41,568 nucleotides of DNA, taken from the NCBI GenBank assembly GCA_945861575.1, contig CAMAVD010000015.1, forward strand, positions 1 to 41,568, given 5' to 3'. The translations under genes were made by a program, and so were the position numbers. The stretch's first letter is position 1. Each line of letters opens with the position of its first letter. Origin of the DNA: Akkermansia muciniphila. GTDB lineage: Bacteria > Verrucomicrobiota > Verrucomicrobiia > Limisphaerales > UBA11320. The notes below the pieces were generated by a model. It had not been told where the DNA came from and did no database searches. It saw only the letters and a list, made by a program, of their open reading frames with translations. Below are positions 26,443 to 35,458 of the stretch, in pieces.

Positions 26443-28352
26443 GGCTGAAGGACAATCCGGTAGAAGACCGGCCCGAGCCCTGTCGAGCGCTCATAAGTTG
26501 CTCGGTTCTCGATCGCTTGCACGCTGCTGACCGACACCCAGATCGGGTTGATGAGACTTGTGGACTGTTCGATGAGATACGTGCTTCCCGCGATGGCTGT
26601 CCAAACGAGCTGGTCTTTGCCTGACTTGGAGGAGAAGCGGAGGATACGAGGGTTGGAAGGATTGCGGATCGCACCCGGAGATCCGATGTCCCCATTCTCA
26701 TACGAGGTCCACGCGCCGGCTTCGCCTTCGACGCTCCGGTCTCCGAAGATTTGGGTTTCCAGATTGTAAGTGAAGCTGACGCCGTTGGTGGCCGTCGAGT
26801 ATACCTCGCTGGCAACGGTGTCGAAGTCCTGCGTGGCACCGCTGTTCCATAGATTGATGGCGTCACCGAGCGAGCTGAGGCTCAGCCCTGCTCCACGGTA
26901 GGTGACAATCTGCTGGGAGGATTTGAAATTGCCAGGTCCCCACCAGTCCCGAAATGCTTCTGGGGTCATGTTCTCAACAAAGACGATGGATTCACCCGGA
27001 GCGATGCTCAGCTGGTTGGTGAAGGTGATGGCAGCTGCAAGCGTGGCGGAGCTATCGTCGAAGCGATACCCGGTAAGATCTGCGGCTTCCTGCCCAAAGT
27101 TGGTCAGTTCGAACCAGTCATTGTGTCCGCGGAACCCACCATTTGTGTTCTGAACGGGCATGATTTCGGTGATGCTGAGCTTCGGCTTCAGAGTGATTCT
27201 GAGGGTGATCTGCTGGGTAATTTGACCGAGGAGGTTCGATGCGACTACGGCGTAGGTGCCAGCCTCGTTCAGGGCAACGCTCTGCAGTTCAAGTGTTCCA
27301 TCGGTTGCACCGGGGCGAAGGACGCCGTTGAAGAACCAGCGGTAGCTTGGGAGTGGGACTCCAGAGGCCTGCGAGATGAGGCGCACTCCCTGTCCAACAA
27401 AAAGACTGGCGTCGACGGGGCGGACGACCCATTGCGGTGCCTCGGGGATGAAGTTCAAGCTCAGCGTTGCCGGCGTGGATTCAAGGGACTGGAAACCGTT
27501 GCTCAGCCGGACAGAGTAGGAGCCCGTCAGGCTCGGAATGACGTTGGTGACGCGTAGGCTAGCGAAGCGCGCACCTTCAATCGGCTGGTCGCCGAAATAC
27601 CATTGATAGAACGGGCGGGGCAATCCGGAGGCAGTCACCGACAGCGTGGCTGTGTCGCCTGGATTCAGAGATACTGAACGAGGCTGAGCGGTGATGGAGA
27701 GGGGGACCGGCCCGGTAGTAGTGCCGGGGGAGCCTACATCGTCAGCCTTCGCTGATTTGAAGGCGCCATTTACGCCATTCGTGCTGAAGGTGTCGAATTT
27801 TCCCGTCCCGGGATTGTAAACGAAGGTGCTTCCTCTCACGGCTGCATCGAAGTCCACCGAATCGATTACATCGGCGTCCTCCGTCGCCTCTGGACCCCAG
27901 AGACGGATGCCATCAGCGACCGAGCTGAGACCATTGCCTGAATAGAGAACAGCGCGCATCCCGTTGGGCAGCCCACTTCCCCACCACTCCAAAAACTGGG
28001 CTGAGTTCCCCGAAGCGGGGGAGTTGGTCTGGAAGAAAATAATGGATTCGCCTGCTGCAATGATCAGCTCTTTGAAAGGCTCGGGATCGGCACCGATGAG
28101 GCCTCCCTGATTGTCATTCCAGCGGTAGCCGTTGAGGTTGATGGCGTTGGTGCCAAAGTTGGTCAGTTCCCAAAAATCAGAGTTTGGAAGCACTGTGGCC
28201 GTGCCTGATGTCAGGGCGGCTGAGGTCATGAACTCAGTGATCGCCAGCTGAGCCTGTGCCGTCCGCAGGCCGCTGAGGAGTAGCAGGAGTGTCAGAATGA
28301 GACTGAATGGGGGCTGGAAGGGCGCTCTTTTCTGCGTGTTGATCAAGTTCAT
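26439..28352 (-). CDS. Secreted lamin-tail-domain (LTD) and Ig-like-domain protein
   Basis: Secreted protein of 637 aa. The signal peptide (about 1-35, hydrophobic [11 protein letters not shown]) ends at A-Q-A. The mature part has lamin-tail domain 1 (about 36-190; AITEFM...[18 protein letters not shown]), two Ig-like domains (about 213-300 and 305-390; [10 protein letters not shown] and [12 protein letters not shown]), lamin-tail domain 2 (about 393-550; SITEIM...[19 protein letters not shown]) and a C-terminal beta domain (560-637). The two LTDs are clearly duplicated relatives, for example [17 protein letters not shown] against [11 protein letters not shown]. No catalytic motif. It is probably a cell-surface adhesin or matrix component. 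The downstream pseudopilin gene overlaps it. Confidence 0.87.
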   Translation of the reverse strand: MNLINTQKRAPFQPPFSLILTLLLLLSGLRTAQAQLAITEFMTSAALTSGTATVLPNSDFWELTNFGTNAINLNGYRWNDNQGGLIGADPEPFKELIIAAGESIIFFQTNSPASGNSAQFLEWWGSGLPNGMRAVLYSGNGLSSVADGIRLWGPEATEDADVIDSVDFDAAVRGSTFVYNPGTGKFDTFSTNGVNGAFKSAKADDVGSPGTTTGPVPLSITAQPRSVSLNPGDTATLSVTASGLPRPFYQWYFGDQPIEGARFASLRVTNVIPSLTGSYSVRLSNGFQSLESTPATLSLNFIPEAPQWVVRPVDASLFVGQGVRLISQASGVPLPSYRWFFNGVLRPGATDGTLELQSVALNEAGTYAVVASNLLGQITQQITLRITLKPKLSITEIMPVQNTNGGFRGHNDWFELTNFGQEAADLTGYRFDDSSATLAAAITFTNQLSIAPGESIVFVENMTPEAFRDWWGPGNFKSSQQIVTYRGAGLSLSSLGDAINLWNSGATQDFDTVASEVYSTATNGVSFTYNLETQIFGDRSVEGEAGAWTSYENGDIGSPGAIRNPSNPRILRFSSKSGKDQLVWTAIAGSTYLIEQSTSLINPIWVSVSSVQAIENRATYERSTGLGPVFYRIVLQP

Positions 28353-28420
28353 AGGCTCTGGCTGATTCAGCCCAACTTGACAGGACTCGGTGGCAGTAAG
28401 GTGTTGTTCGTGTTACAATC

Positions 28421-28957
28421 TTATGAACTCTGCTTTTTTAGTAGCCCCCAGATGAGGGGAAAGGCGGGAGCAAACTCGGCCGGTCGTTCAGCAATCCAGC
28501 GATCGATGACTCCGGGACTAAACCAAGCGCCGGTCTCCACCTCCTCAACTTGGAGCGTGAACGGCCCCTCGGACTCACAGCGATACACCCAGACAAACTC
28601 CTGGCCCGTGTCAGCGCATGAATCGATCTTGAAAAGTCGTCGGGGGGGAACATCGGTTCGAAGTCCGATTTCTTCACGCAGTTCACGAACAGAGCAGTCG
28701 TCGTAGCTTTCGCCCTGATCCAAGTGACCCGAGGCCGAGGAGTCCCAGGTCCCAGGGAAGCAATCCTTTCGCATGGACCGCTTTTGAAGAAACAGATATC
28801 CAGCGCGATTGAACACCAGCACATGAACCGCTCGATGCCTGAGCTTGAGCCGATGCACCTCGCTTCGCGGACGATGATCAACCACCTCGTCCCGCTCGTT
28901 TACCACATCGAAAATCTCTTCGCTCATCCGCAGCATGCTGAAGGATTCTTCGGACAT
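28421..28957 (-). CDS. Nudix hydrolase (IDI/YfcD-like)
   Basis: Cytoplasmic hydrolase of 178 aa. The Nudix box is perfect, G-x5-E-x7-R-E-L-x-E-E-x-G-L (residues 77-99, starting GHLDQGE), and would bind Mg2+ and cut a nucleoside-diphosphate-linked compound. The region before it (RHRAVHVLVFNRAGYLFLQKRSMRKDCFPGTWD) has the K-R-S-x-x-K-D-x-x-P-G-x-W-D pattern of the isopentenyl-diphosphate isomerase-like/YfcD branch of Nudix proteins, whose substrate is not well defined. The first 11 residues may not be translated, since a second ATG sits at residue 11. It lies 31 bases from the DUF6421 gene and probably shares its transcript. Confidence 0.86.
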   Translation of the reverse strand: MSEESFSMLRMSEEIFDVVNERDEVVDHRPRSEVHRLKLRHRAVHVLVFNRAGYLFLQKRSMRKDCFPGTWDSSASGHLDQGESYDDCSVRELREEIGLRTDVPPRRLFKIDSCADTGQEFVWVYRCESEGPFTLQVEEVETGAWFSPGVIDRWIAERPAEFAPAFPLIWGLLKKQSS

Positions 28958-28987
28958 TGAAAAGCCCGGAGAGCTGCGTTTCGCGTG

Positions 28988-31063
28988 TCAGATCTGTTCC
29001 AGACGACGCTTGAGATTTAGATGAAAGCTGCCAAGGGGAAACTCATCGTCCTCGACACAGTGAATCCAGCGCGCTGGGTCGGCCTCGCTATCGATGACCC
29101 TCGAATCCTTCTTCCAGCGCGAGGCCACGCTGGGTTTTACATAACGGGAAATCAGATCGTGGCCTTCTATCCAGAATGCCAGCTTCGAGCAAGTGGCACC
29201 ATGACGGTAGAGCAGGGCCAGTTCTCGCCGCAACTCTTCTATTGCGGCTGACAGCCCCACCCAGTCCACCCTCAGCCGATTGTCACACCAGATCAGGATG
29301 TCTCGCTCGTGAAGAAAGGCGAACAGAAGCTGTCCAGCGAGGCCGTCGTAGTTTTTCACTCGGGTTCCCGTGATCGGAAATCGAAAGAGCCGATCAAACA
29401 AGATGGCGAAGGAAACATACTGCGCCTTCGCAAAGCCCTCGGATGTGAGCTGAAGCGATTCGGAGAAGCTTCGCAGATCCACGCGCAACTCTTCCAGAGC
29501 ATACATCCAGAAGGGAGCGCGCTGACGGATCATGAAGGGATCAAAGGGCAGTTCTCCCAGGCTATGGGAGCGATCATGGATCAGATCCCACAGGGCAACG
29601 GTGTCCTCCAGCAAGGGGAGGGACTCCAGGAGACATTCCGCCGCCGGGGGAATAGGAAGAGCTAGGATGGACACCGATCGACGTGCGTATCGCTGCAATC
29701 TGCGGGCTTCCCGATCGCAGAGCAGGGTCGCAAAACTGTTCACCCCCTTCTGGGAGCTCGAGACCGCCTCCGGAAACAGCACAGCGCATTCGCTCTGATA
29801 GCCGTCGGTGGCATCAACGAGATGCGCGGGAGCGAATTTATTGTTTGGATAGCGGCTGCGCTCCAGCGAGGCCAGCCATTCAGGCCAAGGCATACGGAGC
29901 AAGAGCGCTTCGAAGCGGGTGTCCGCGCACGCGTTGGGCGTGTAGAGGGGAAAGAGGGCTAGGTGCTCGCGGCCATCGGTCCGTTGCCGATGAGGTTCAT
30001 AGGCCAGCAATGCCCTGGCAAAGTCGGGCTTTCTTAAACCGGCCGCATCCCATGACTCTAGATCCCGCCTGACGGTCTCGAGATAGGGGGCCTGATGCAC
30101 GAGCTGTGGGGACAGTGCTTCCAGCGCTCCCAGAATCTCCCGCACTAGGGAATGGACCTCGGCCTGCCACTGTGCCCGCACACTTCCGTCCGATTCCTGC
30201 CTTTGCCTGAGGCAATTCACCGCGTTCTTCAGAAGCGTCCAGGCCGGGTATTGCACTGCGGATTCGGTGGGAGTTGGACGTGAGATTCTGGAAAACGCCG
30301 GAACGGCCAGCCAGTAGAACAGGTTCAGCCAGAGGGTGCCATGACCGGGGGTGGAGAGATGTTCGTCTCCAAAGAGGAGGGAGTCTGTGACCAGGACCAC
30401 TCGGCCCAGTCCGTGATAGGCGACGGCGAGAAGCCCGGCTTGGGGGAACGAGGCTTTCGTGGAGGCGCGCAAGATCATCGAGGCTGCGGGGCCTTCAGCG
30501 CGGCAGCGACCCGCTTGATAGAAGCAGGTGTCCTGAACCCCGATCAGGAGGGAGGCTGCCAGCGGTTCATCAGAGGGTTCGGCCAGGATCCAGGCGGGAT
30601 TCTCGTTCAGGCATCGGCTACGATCCAGCACTGTGCCATTGTCGATGATCAGGCCGAAGGGATGGAGCAGCTCGTTGAGGTTGTCGCCGTACTTGTCGTG
30701 CTCGTACTCCGTCACCACGATCAAGGCGCCACCCTGAGCCACAAACAATTGCACGGCTTGCAGTTCCGCCTCTGTCAGTGTGGGCGAGCCGACTCCAACC
30801 GTTCGTTCCCATCGAGGATCGCAGGGATGGAGCAGGACAAGGATATCATAACGAGAGAGAGCGTCGGGTGTGAGCGGTCCGTCGCGATGGCGTGCGGTCA
30901 GGAACTCGCGCGCCGCCAACATTTGGGCAGCCTGGTGATACGAGGAGTAATCGGGATAGTCCGGGCTGATCTCGGCAGCCTGATCCCGGCAAATGGACCA
31001 GCTCTCGCTATGCGTTTCGTCAAAGAGCACTCGGACGTATGCTGGAGTGACGACTGTATTCAT
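28988..31063 (-). CDS. GATase-like N-terminal domain fused to DUF6421
   Basis: Protein of 691 aa in two parts. Residues 1-270 resemble a class I glutamine amidotransferase-like or DUF4350-type Rossmann domain (VRVLFDETHSE; ALIVVTEYEHDKYGDNLNELL; LGRVVLVTDSLLFGDEHL), with no obvious catalytic cysteine triad. Residues about 290-691 match DUF6421 as I remember it: HLALFPLYTPNACAD, LLRMPWPEWLASLE, LWDLIHDRSHSLGELPFDPF, IRQRAPFWMYALEELRVDL and LFDRLFRFPITGTRVKNYDG. DUF6421 proteins are mainly known from actinobacteria; function is unknown, although the many charged and His/Asp residues (HDRSH) suggest an enzyme. The ATG at 31063 is preceded by AGAGGGAC, a good ribosome site, so I prefer it to the upstream start. 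Confidence 0.75.
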   Translation of the reverse strand: MNTVVTPAYVRVLFDETHSESWSICRDQAAEISPDYPDYSSYHQAAQMLAAREFLTARHRDGPLTPDALSRYDILVLLHPCDPRWERTVGVGSPTLTEAELQAVQLFVAQGGALIVVTEYEHDKYGDNLNELLHPFGLIIDNGTVLDRSRCLNENPAWILAEPSDEPLAASLLIGVQDTCFYQAGRCRAEGPAASMILRASTKASFPQAGLLAVAYHGLGRVVLVTDSLLFGDEHLSTPGHGTLWLNLFYWLAVPAFSRISRPTPTESAVQYPAWTLLKNAVNCLRQRQESDGSVRAQWQAEVHSLVREILGALEALSPQLVHQAPYLETVRRDLESWDAAGLRKPDFARALLAYEPHRQRTDGREHLALFPLYTPNACADTRFEALLLRMPWPEWLASLERSRYPNNKFAPAHLVDATDGYQSECAVLFPEAVSSSQKGVNSFATLLCDREARRLQRYARRSVSILALPIPPAAECLLESLPLLEDTVALWDLIHDRSHSLGELPFDPFMIRQRAPFWMYALEELRVDLRSFSESLQLTSEGFAKAQYVSFAILFDRLFRFPITGTRVKNYDGLAGQLLFAFLHERDILIWCDNRLRVDWVGLSAAIEELRRELALLYRHGATCSKLAFWIEGHDLISRYVKPSVASRWKKDSRVIDSEADPARWIHCVEDDEFPLGSFHLNLKRRLEQI

Positions 31064-31177
31064 AGTCCCTCTCCGACCCAGTGGCTCCGGGCGGTTTGCT
31101 GGGATGCAAAGGCCCCACGCCAGCCACATCCGACCCACATCTCCGGGCAAGGAACGTGGTGGATGCGGCGGCGTTTA

Positions 31178-32251
31178 CTACCGGGACTTTGGCGCGCTCT
31201 TCGCGCCTGCAGTCACTATAGCATGCTGGACAAATTCCTCCACATCTTCTCGGCTCGTATTCCACGCACACATCAGTCGGGCCCCTCCTGGGCCGACGTC
31301 CGTGTAGAAGCGCCAGCCCAGGGCCAACAGTCCCTCGGCTAGTCCCGGGGAAAAGTCTACGAAAACTGCGTTGGCCTCAACGGGTTGAAGGAGGCGCACT
31401 CCAGGCACAGACCTCAGACGATCGCTCAGCAGGCGGGCCATTTCATTCGCATGCTGCGCTCGGCGCAGCCAGGCTCCCGCGCTGAGCATGCCGTTCCACT
31501 GCGCGGCGTGGTAGCGCATCTTCGAAGCAAGCTGACCAGCCTGTTTACATCGCCGTTTGAAATGACGTGCGAGATCCTGGTTGAAAAAGACCACCGCTTC
31601 GCTGGCGAGCATGCCGTTCTTGGTCCCTCCGAAACACAGGGCATCCACCCCGGCTTTCCAAGTCAGCTCTGCAGGTGAGACGCCTAGGCTGGCGGCTGCG
31701 TTCGAGAATCGGGCTCCGTCCACATGGACCACCATGCCTAGGGAATGTGCTCGTTGGCAGAGGGATGAAAGCTCCTCTGGGGAGTAGACGGTGCCCAGTT
31801 CAGTCGATTGGGTTAGGCTAAGAACCCTAGGTTCGGACGCGTGGATATCCCGGCGTTGTCGAAACACGCGCTCGACGGCGTCGGGCTCCAGTTTGCCTGA
31901 CGGGGATCCTATGGGTAGGGTTTTGATCCCATGGGCGAAAAAGCCAGGCGCATTGGATTCGTCAGTCTCTATATGCGCATAGGCATGACAGATGACCGCT
32001 TGAAACGGGGCGCACGCAGCGGCGATGACTAGCGAATTGGCCGCGGTTCCGTTGAAAGCAAAGTGTACCTCGCACTCCGACTCAAATAAGGTTCGGAACC
32101 GCTCGCGTGCTTCCGCTGTGTGCGGGTCGTCGCCGTATCCCTGCGAATGATTCGCATCGGCGGAGCGGAGCGCCTCCCAGACCTCAGGGCAAACTCCGGC
32201 ATAATTGTCGCTGGCGAAATGGCGTGGACGTTCGGATGCGGCAAAGCTCAT
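31178..32251 (-). CDS. Low-specificity L-threonine aldolase-like PLP enzyme
   Basis: PLP-dependent enzyme of the beta-eliminating lyase fold, about 357 aa. The motifs run in order: FASDNYAGVCPEVWEAL at the start, GYGDDPHTAEA, FNGTAANSL, the cofactor-contacting His-Val-Asp-Gly-Ala-Arg-Phe (Asp178) and the Schiff-base lysine in CFGGTKNGM (Lys211). The family cleaves L-threonine or L-allo-threonine to glycine and acetaldehyde. The second ATG, 15 bases inside the frame, has the better ribosome-site spacing (AAGGCGGG) and matches family N-termini. It is followed by DUF6421 114 bases later. Other beta-eliminating lyases of the same fold cannot be excluded, but the motif set fits threonine aldolase best. 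Confidence 0.88.
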   Translation of the reverse strand: MSFAASERPRHFASDNYAGVCPEVWEALRSADANHSQGYGDDPHTAEARERFRTLFESECEVHFAFNGTAANSLVIAAACAPFQAVICHAYAHIETDESNAPGFFAHGIKTLPIGSPSGKLEPDAVERVFRQRRDIHASEPRVLSLTQSTELGTVYSPEELSSLCQRAHSLGMVVHVDGARFSNAAASLGVSPAELTWKAGVDALCFGGTKNGMLASEAVVFFNQDLARHFKRRCKQAGQLASKMRYHAAQWNGMLSAGAWLRRAQHANEMARLLSDRLRSVPGVRLLQPVEANAVFVDFSPGLAEGLLALGWRFYTDVGPGGARLMCAWNTSREDVEEFVQHAIVTAGAKSAPKSR

Positions 32252-32308
32252 ACCCGCCTTTCGCACTCCCCACAGAAAAACTCAAGTCGAGACTGGGAGC
32301 GTCACGGC

Positions 32309-33547
32309 CTACCGGCTGCCCTCGATCACCCAGGCTTCGTTGAAGTGAGCATGCTGAATGGTCTTGTGAGGGACGGTCCCGTCGGCATTCTTGGGTAGGT
32401 TCTTCTCACTGATATGATAGCTGTAAGAGGCGTGCAACGAACCGTCGCGAGCCTGGATCAGGGTGGGATAGTGATAGCTACCTCCCTTCGGGTCATCCTC
32501 CAGGCTCCGACGCCATTTCCATGTTTGGCCTTCGTCCTCCGAGATGAGAACGGTGAGGCGATTGCGTCCCTGCTCCTGATCATTCGCAATCAGCGCCCAA
32601 TGCCCATTGCGAAGCGTGATCACCTCGGCTCCCGAGCCTGGGTTGGCAATCGTGCTGTCTGTGACCGGGCTCCAGGTCTCGCCACGGTCACGCGACTCGC
32701 TCTGCATCAATCGATGGGGCGGGGGACCGTTGTCGCGCATGAGACAATAGAGGGAGCCGTCGCGCCGGAGCGCGATGCTGGGTTGAATGTTGCCCGCTCC
32801 GCAGAGCGGCTCACTGGTGTGCCAGGTCTTTCCCCAGTCGTCCGTGATGGCCATCAGGGAGAAGGAGAAGCCGTCGGAATAGAGCGGCACGATCATCCGC
32901 GTTCCGCCGAGGACGATGGGATGTGCCCGTGTCATCCAGCCTAGTCGACGTTGAAGCTTGTCCGTAGCTTGGGTCTTCAGATAGGACAGGGAGCGTGCTG
33001 CTTCCTTCCTGTCTTCCTCAGGCCAAGTCGAAGTCCTGAGCTTCTCGGTGAACTCGGCCGCAAAGCGATCGGTTGTCTTCACGAAGGAGTCGCCAGGGGT
33101 GACGTGAAGCACCTCGCTGGTCTCCCAGCGTGGAGGACCGTCGCGGAAGTAGTCCGAGGAGATTCTGTATTTCATCAGGGCTGTATGCCATTCGTTGGCT
33201 AGAATGGTGGGCCAGAGCAGCCAGAGCCGTCCCTGAGGATCGATGAAAAAAGTGCAGTTGGTATCGGGATAACCTGGGGTGTCGGCCAGCAGAAAGCGGC
33301 GGCTCCATCCCTTCGCCCCCCGCCGCTTGCGGGCGCCTTCAATCACGACATCATCCGCTTTCCGTTCGCCGGATCCATGAAACCAGCAGATCAAGAGATC
33401 GCCGTTGGCGGCCTCCACGATACTGGAGGCGTGGTTGTGCCAGTGTTCGAGAGGGAACAGTGGTTCCGAGCGGAGGAATGGTTTTTCCGCGCCGTGCGAG
33501 GTGTAGGCGGTCAGTGCCGCGAGCAGAAATAGTAGTATAGGGCGCAT
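32309..33547 (-). CDS. Secreted exo-alpha-sialidase-like protein with BNR/Asp-box repeats
   Basis: Secreted protein of 412 aa with a signal peptide (MRPILLFLLAALTAYTSHG-A). The six-bladed propeller holds Asp-box repeats with the S/T-x-D-x-G-x-T-W signature: TDDWGKTW, SRDRGETW and SEDEGQTW. ANGDLLICWFHGSGER and DPQGRLWLLWPT are the matching blades in the N-terminal half. An FRIP-like arginine near the start is not obvious. Catalysis would be hydrolysis of terminal glycosidic bonds such as sialic acids or related sugars, but many Verrucomicrobiota homologues have unknown substrates. It faces away from the urt operon. Confidence 0.83.
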   Translation of the reverse strand: MRPILLFLLAALTAYTSHGAEKPFLRSEPLFPLEHWHNHASSIVEAANGDLLICWFHGSGERKADDVVIEGARKRRGAKGWSRRFLLADTPGYPDTNCTFFIDPQGRLWLLWPTILANEWHTALMKYRISSDYFRDGPPRWETSEVLHVTPGDSFVKTTDRFAAEFTEKLRTSTWPEEDRKEAARSLSYLKTQATDKLQRRLGWMTRAHPIVLGGTRMIVPLYSDGFSFSLMAITDDWGKTWHTSEPLCGAGNIQPSIALRRDGSLYCLMRDNGPPPHRLMQSESRDRGETWSPVTDSTIANPGSGAEVITLRNGHWALIANDQEQGRNRLTVLISEDEGQTWKWRRSLEDDPKGGSYHYPTLIQARDGSLHASYSYHISEKNLPKNADGTVPHKTIQHAHFNEAWVIEGSR

Positions 33548-33584
33548 GGTGCATGTTCCCGGGGCACGCTTGCGAGTTCATCGA

Positions 33585-33631
33585 GCCCCTCAGGGAGGTT
33601 TATTGACATAGATCATCCTTTTCTGAGGGGC
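33585..33631. repeat. Perfect 9-bp inverted repeat near the sialidase promoter
   Basis: GCCCCTCAG (33585-33593) and CTGAGGGGC (33623-33631) are exact complements separated by 29 bases, beginning 38 bases upstream of the sialidase start codon on its side. The interval contains TTGACA (33603-33608). It could be a repressor operator or an RNA hairpin in the sialidase leader. Confidence 0.45.
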
Positions 33632-33880
33632 GATCAAAAAAGCGATGCTCAAGCTGATCACTTTGCGCAAAATACGACATCTCTGATCTGATCGGTTGGC
33701 CACGCCGGGTCGGCGGGGGAGGCTTGCTGATGGTGGGTCTGCGGCATTCCGAAGGACGTGTTTGAGGAAATGCGCGACGACCGAAGAGCTGCGCAGAGAT
33801 GTCTGCGATGAGATCTATACCTTCCTTCATCGCTCGCATGCTTTTTTCTAAACCCGTGCTTTTGAGTGATTCCTCGCCCT

Positions 33881-33895
33881 TGGCACGCCTCATGC
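33881..33895 (+). promoter_or_regulatory. Sigma-54 (RpoN) promoter for the urtABCDE-fmdAB operon
   Basis: TGGCAC, five bases, then ATGC matches the consensus TGGCAC-N5-TTGC at every fixed position but one (A for the first T), with the exact spacing between the invariant GG and GC. It lies 226 bases upstream of urtA and points at the operon. Sigma-54 promoters need an enhancer-binding activator such as NtrC, which fits an operon for urea/amide uptake and ammonia release under nitrogen limitation. Start of transcription would be near 33906. Confidence 0.75.
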
Positions 33896-34106
33896 GAAGG
33901 AGGGGACATGGATTGCGCGGCACAACCTTGCAGAGCTGATTTCGGTTTATGGGAGCTTCGGCTTCAATTCCGAGACGGAGATGTAGGGCTATGTAGTGGT
34001 CCGCGGGTCCGTTCCGTTCTTCTGGGAGTGTCTGGCGTTTCAACGCGTGGCGCTTCCCTAGTAGAGGCGGAGAACCTGTTCCGTTTACTCCATTGAACCT
34101 CCCACC

Positions 34107-35369
34107 ATGAAACCCACCACCATAATCACCGCACCCGAACGAATCCCGCTTCGCCGCTTTTTGATCGCGTCGACCGCAGCGATTACCCTCGCACTTCAAA
34201 GCTCGCCAAGCTTGGCGGGCGAGGCCTATCCAACAGCGAAAGTAAACACAACTGGCCTCGCTGTCACGGATGACACCGTGACCGTAGGGCAGCTTCACTC
34301 TGCCACGGGCACCATGGCCATTAGCGAGACGGGATCCATCCAGGCTGAGCAGTTGGCCATTGATCAGATCAACGCCTCTGGTGGCGTGCTGGGCCGAAAG
34401 ATCAAGGTCATCGTCGAGGACGGTGCCAGCGACTGGCCCACCTTTGCGGAGAAGGCTAAGAAGTTGCTGGTGAATGACAAGGTGGCCTCCGTCTTCGGAT
34501 GTTGGACCTCCGCGTCGCGCAAGGCAGTGTTGCCGGTATTCGAAAAGGAGAATGGGATGCTTTACTATCCGACCTTCTATGAAGGTTTGGAGCAGTCAAA
34601 GAACGTTATTTACACGGGGCAGGAGGCCACGCAGCAGATTCTTGCGGGACTCGATTGGATCGCAAAAGAGAAGAAAGCCAAGTCGTTCTACTTGATCGGC
34701 TCCGATTACATCTGGCCCCGCACCTCCAGCAAGATTGCCCGTAAGCATATTGAGAACGTGCTCAAGGGAACAGTCGTGGGTGAGGAATACTATGCTCTGG
34801 GGCACACCCAATTCGGATCCTTGATCAACAAGATCAAGCTGAAGAAGCCGGACGTGATCTACGCCATCATTGTGGGGGGCAGCAACGTCTCCTTCTACAA
34901 GCAGCTTAAAGCAGCCGGCATCACCAGTGATAAATGGACGGTGCTCACCATCTCGGTGACGGAAGATGAGGTTTTGGGTATTGGGGGTGAGAATTTGGCC
35001 GGGTTTTACTCCTCTATGAAGTACTTCCAATCTCTGGACAACCCAAACAACAAGGCCTTCGTCGAAGCGTTTAAGTCGAAGTATGGCGCGAAGTCGGTGA
35101 TTGGCGACGTCACCCAAGCGGGCTATCTGGGGCCTTGGCTCTGGAAGTTGGCCGTCGAGAAGGCAGGCAGCTTCGACATCGACAAGATTGCCGCCGCCTC
35201 TCCTGGGATTGAATTCACCCAGGCGCCTGAAGGTTATGTGAAGGTGCATCCCAACCATCATCTCTGGAGCAAGCTTCGGATAGGTCAGTGGGGCGTTGAA
35301 GGACAGGCCAAGGTCCTTTATGAGTCCGGACTGATCGAGCCCGATCCGTTCCCCAAAGGTTATCAATGA
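34107..35369 (+). CDS. urtA: Urea/short-chain amide ABC transporter substrate-binding protein
   Basis: Periplasmic binding protein of 420 aa. An N-terminal signal with LRRFLIAS (about residues 15-22) and a hydrophobic stretch ends near A-G-E-A, so it is exported, perhaps by the Tat route since an Arg pair precedes the hydrophobic core. The mature protein has VTVGQLHSATGTMAISETGS, GASDWPTFAEKAKKLLVNDKVASVFGCW and FYEGLEQSKNVIYTG, the signature blocks of UrtA/FmdD-type urea and amide binders of the branched-chain amino acid class. It precedes urtBCDE in the same order as in cyanobacteria and as in the Methylophilus amide-uptake locus. The long leader behind a sigma-54 promoter implies nitrogen control. 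No good Shine-Dalgarno is seen before the ATG. Confidence 0.93.
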   Translation: MKPTTIITAPERIPLRRFLIASTAAITLALQSSPSLAGEAYPTAKVNTTGLAVTDDTVTVGQLHSATGTMAISETGSIQAEQLAIDQINASGGVLGRKIKVIVEDGASDWPTFAEKAKKLLVNDKVASVFGCWTSASRKAVLPVFEKENGMLYYPTFYEGLEQSKNVIYTGQEATQQILAGLDWIAKEKKAKSFYLIGSDYIWPRTSSKIARKHIENVLKGTVVGEEYYALGHTQFGSLINKIKLKKPDVIYAIIVGGSNVSFYKQLKAAGITSDKWTVLTISVTEDEVLGIGGENLAGFYSSMKYFQSLDNPNNKAFVEAFKSKYGAKSVIGDVTQAGYLGPWLWKLAVEKAGSFDIDKIAAASPGIEFTQAPEGYVKVHPNHHLWSKLRIGQWGVEGQAKVLYESGLIEPDPFPKGYQ

Positions 35370-35387
35370 GACGCTAATTCACACGCT

Positions 35388-35418
35388 ACGGCTGGCGGCA
35401 TTCCCCGCCGCCAGCCGT
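35388..35418 (+). promoter_or_regulatory. Perfect 12-bp hairpin between urtA and urtB
   Basis: ACGGCTGGCGGC (35388-35399) pairs exactly with GCCGCCAGCCGT (35407-35418) around a 7-base loop. No run of T follows. Placed right after the binding-protein gene, such a stem often partly stops transcription or protects the 3' end of the first message, so that binding protein is made in excess of the permeases. That role is inferred. Confidence 0.7.
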
Positions 35419-35458
35419 CCGGCGAACGGTAACCCGAAACCTTTTCACCGCCTCCACT

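Larger units (their letters stand above)
33548..34106. other. Long divergent non-coding region upstream of the urt-fmd operon
   Basis: About 560 bases between the divergent sialidase and urtA genes. It contains the sigma-54 promoter at 33881-33895, which predicts a leader of about 200 bases before urtA, and the inverted repeat at 33585-33631. Half-sites TGCGC (33771-33775) and GCGCA (33791-33795), about 100 bp upstream of the promoter, are a possible activator binding site, though weakly supported. I looked for known riboswitches in the leader and found none. The open frames crossing the region have no recognisable product. Confidence 0.6.

Noticed and set aside
30341-31342. 333-aa plus-strand frame opposite the DUF6421 and aldolase genes
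   Set aside because: Crosses two minus-strand genes with strong motif support; translation has no recognisable structure.
33906-34106. Guanidine (ykkC-type) riboswitch in the urtA leader, suggested by a GGTCCG near 34001
   Set aside because: The surrounding bases lack the GGUCCGAGAG block and the partner helices of the known motif, so the match is only six bases.
33600-34298. 232-aa minus-strand frame opposite the urtA promoter region
   Set aside because: It overlaps the urtA 5' end and the sigma-54 promoter; its translation has no recognisable features.
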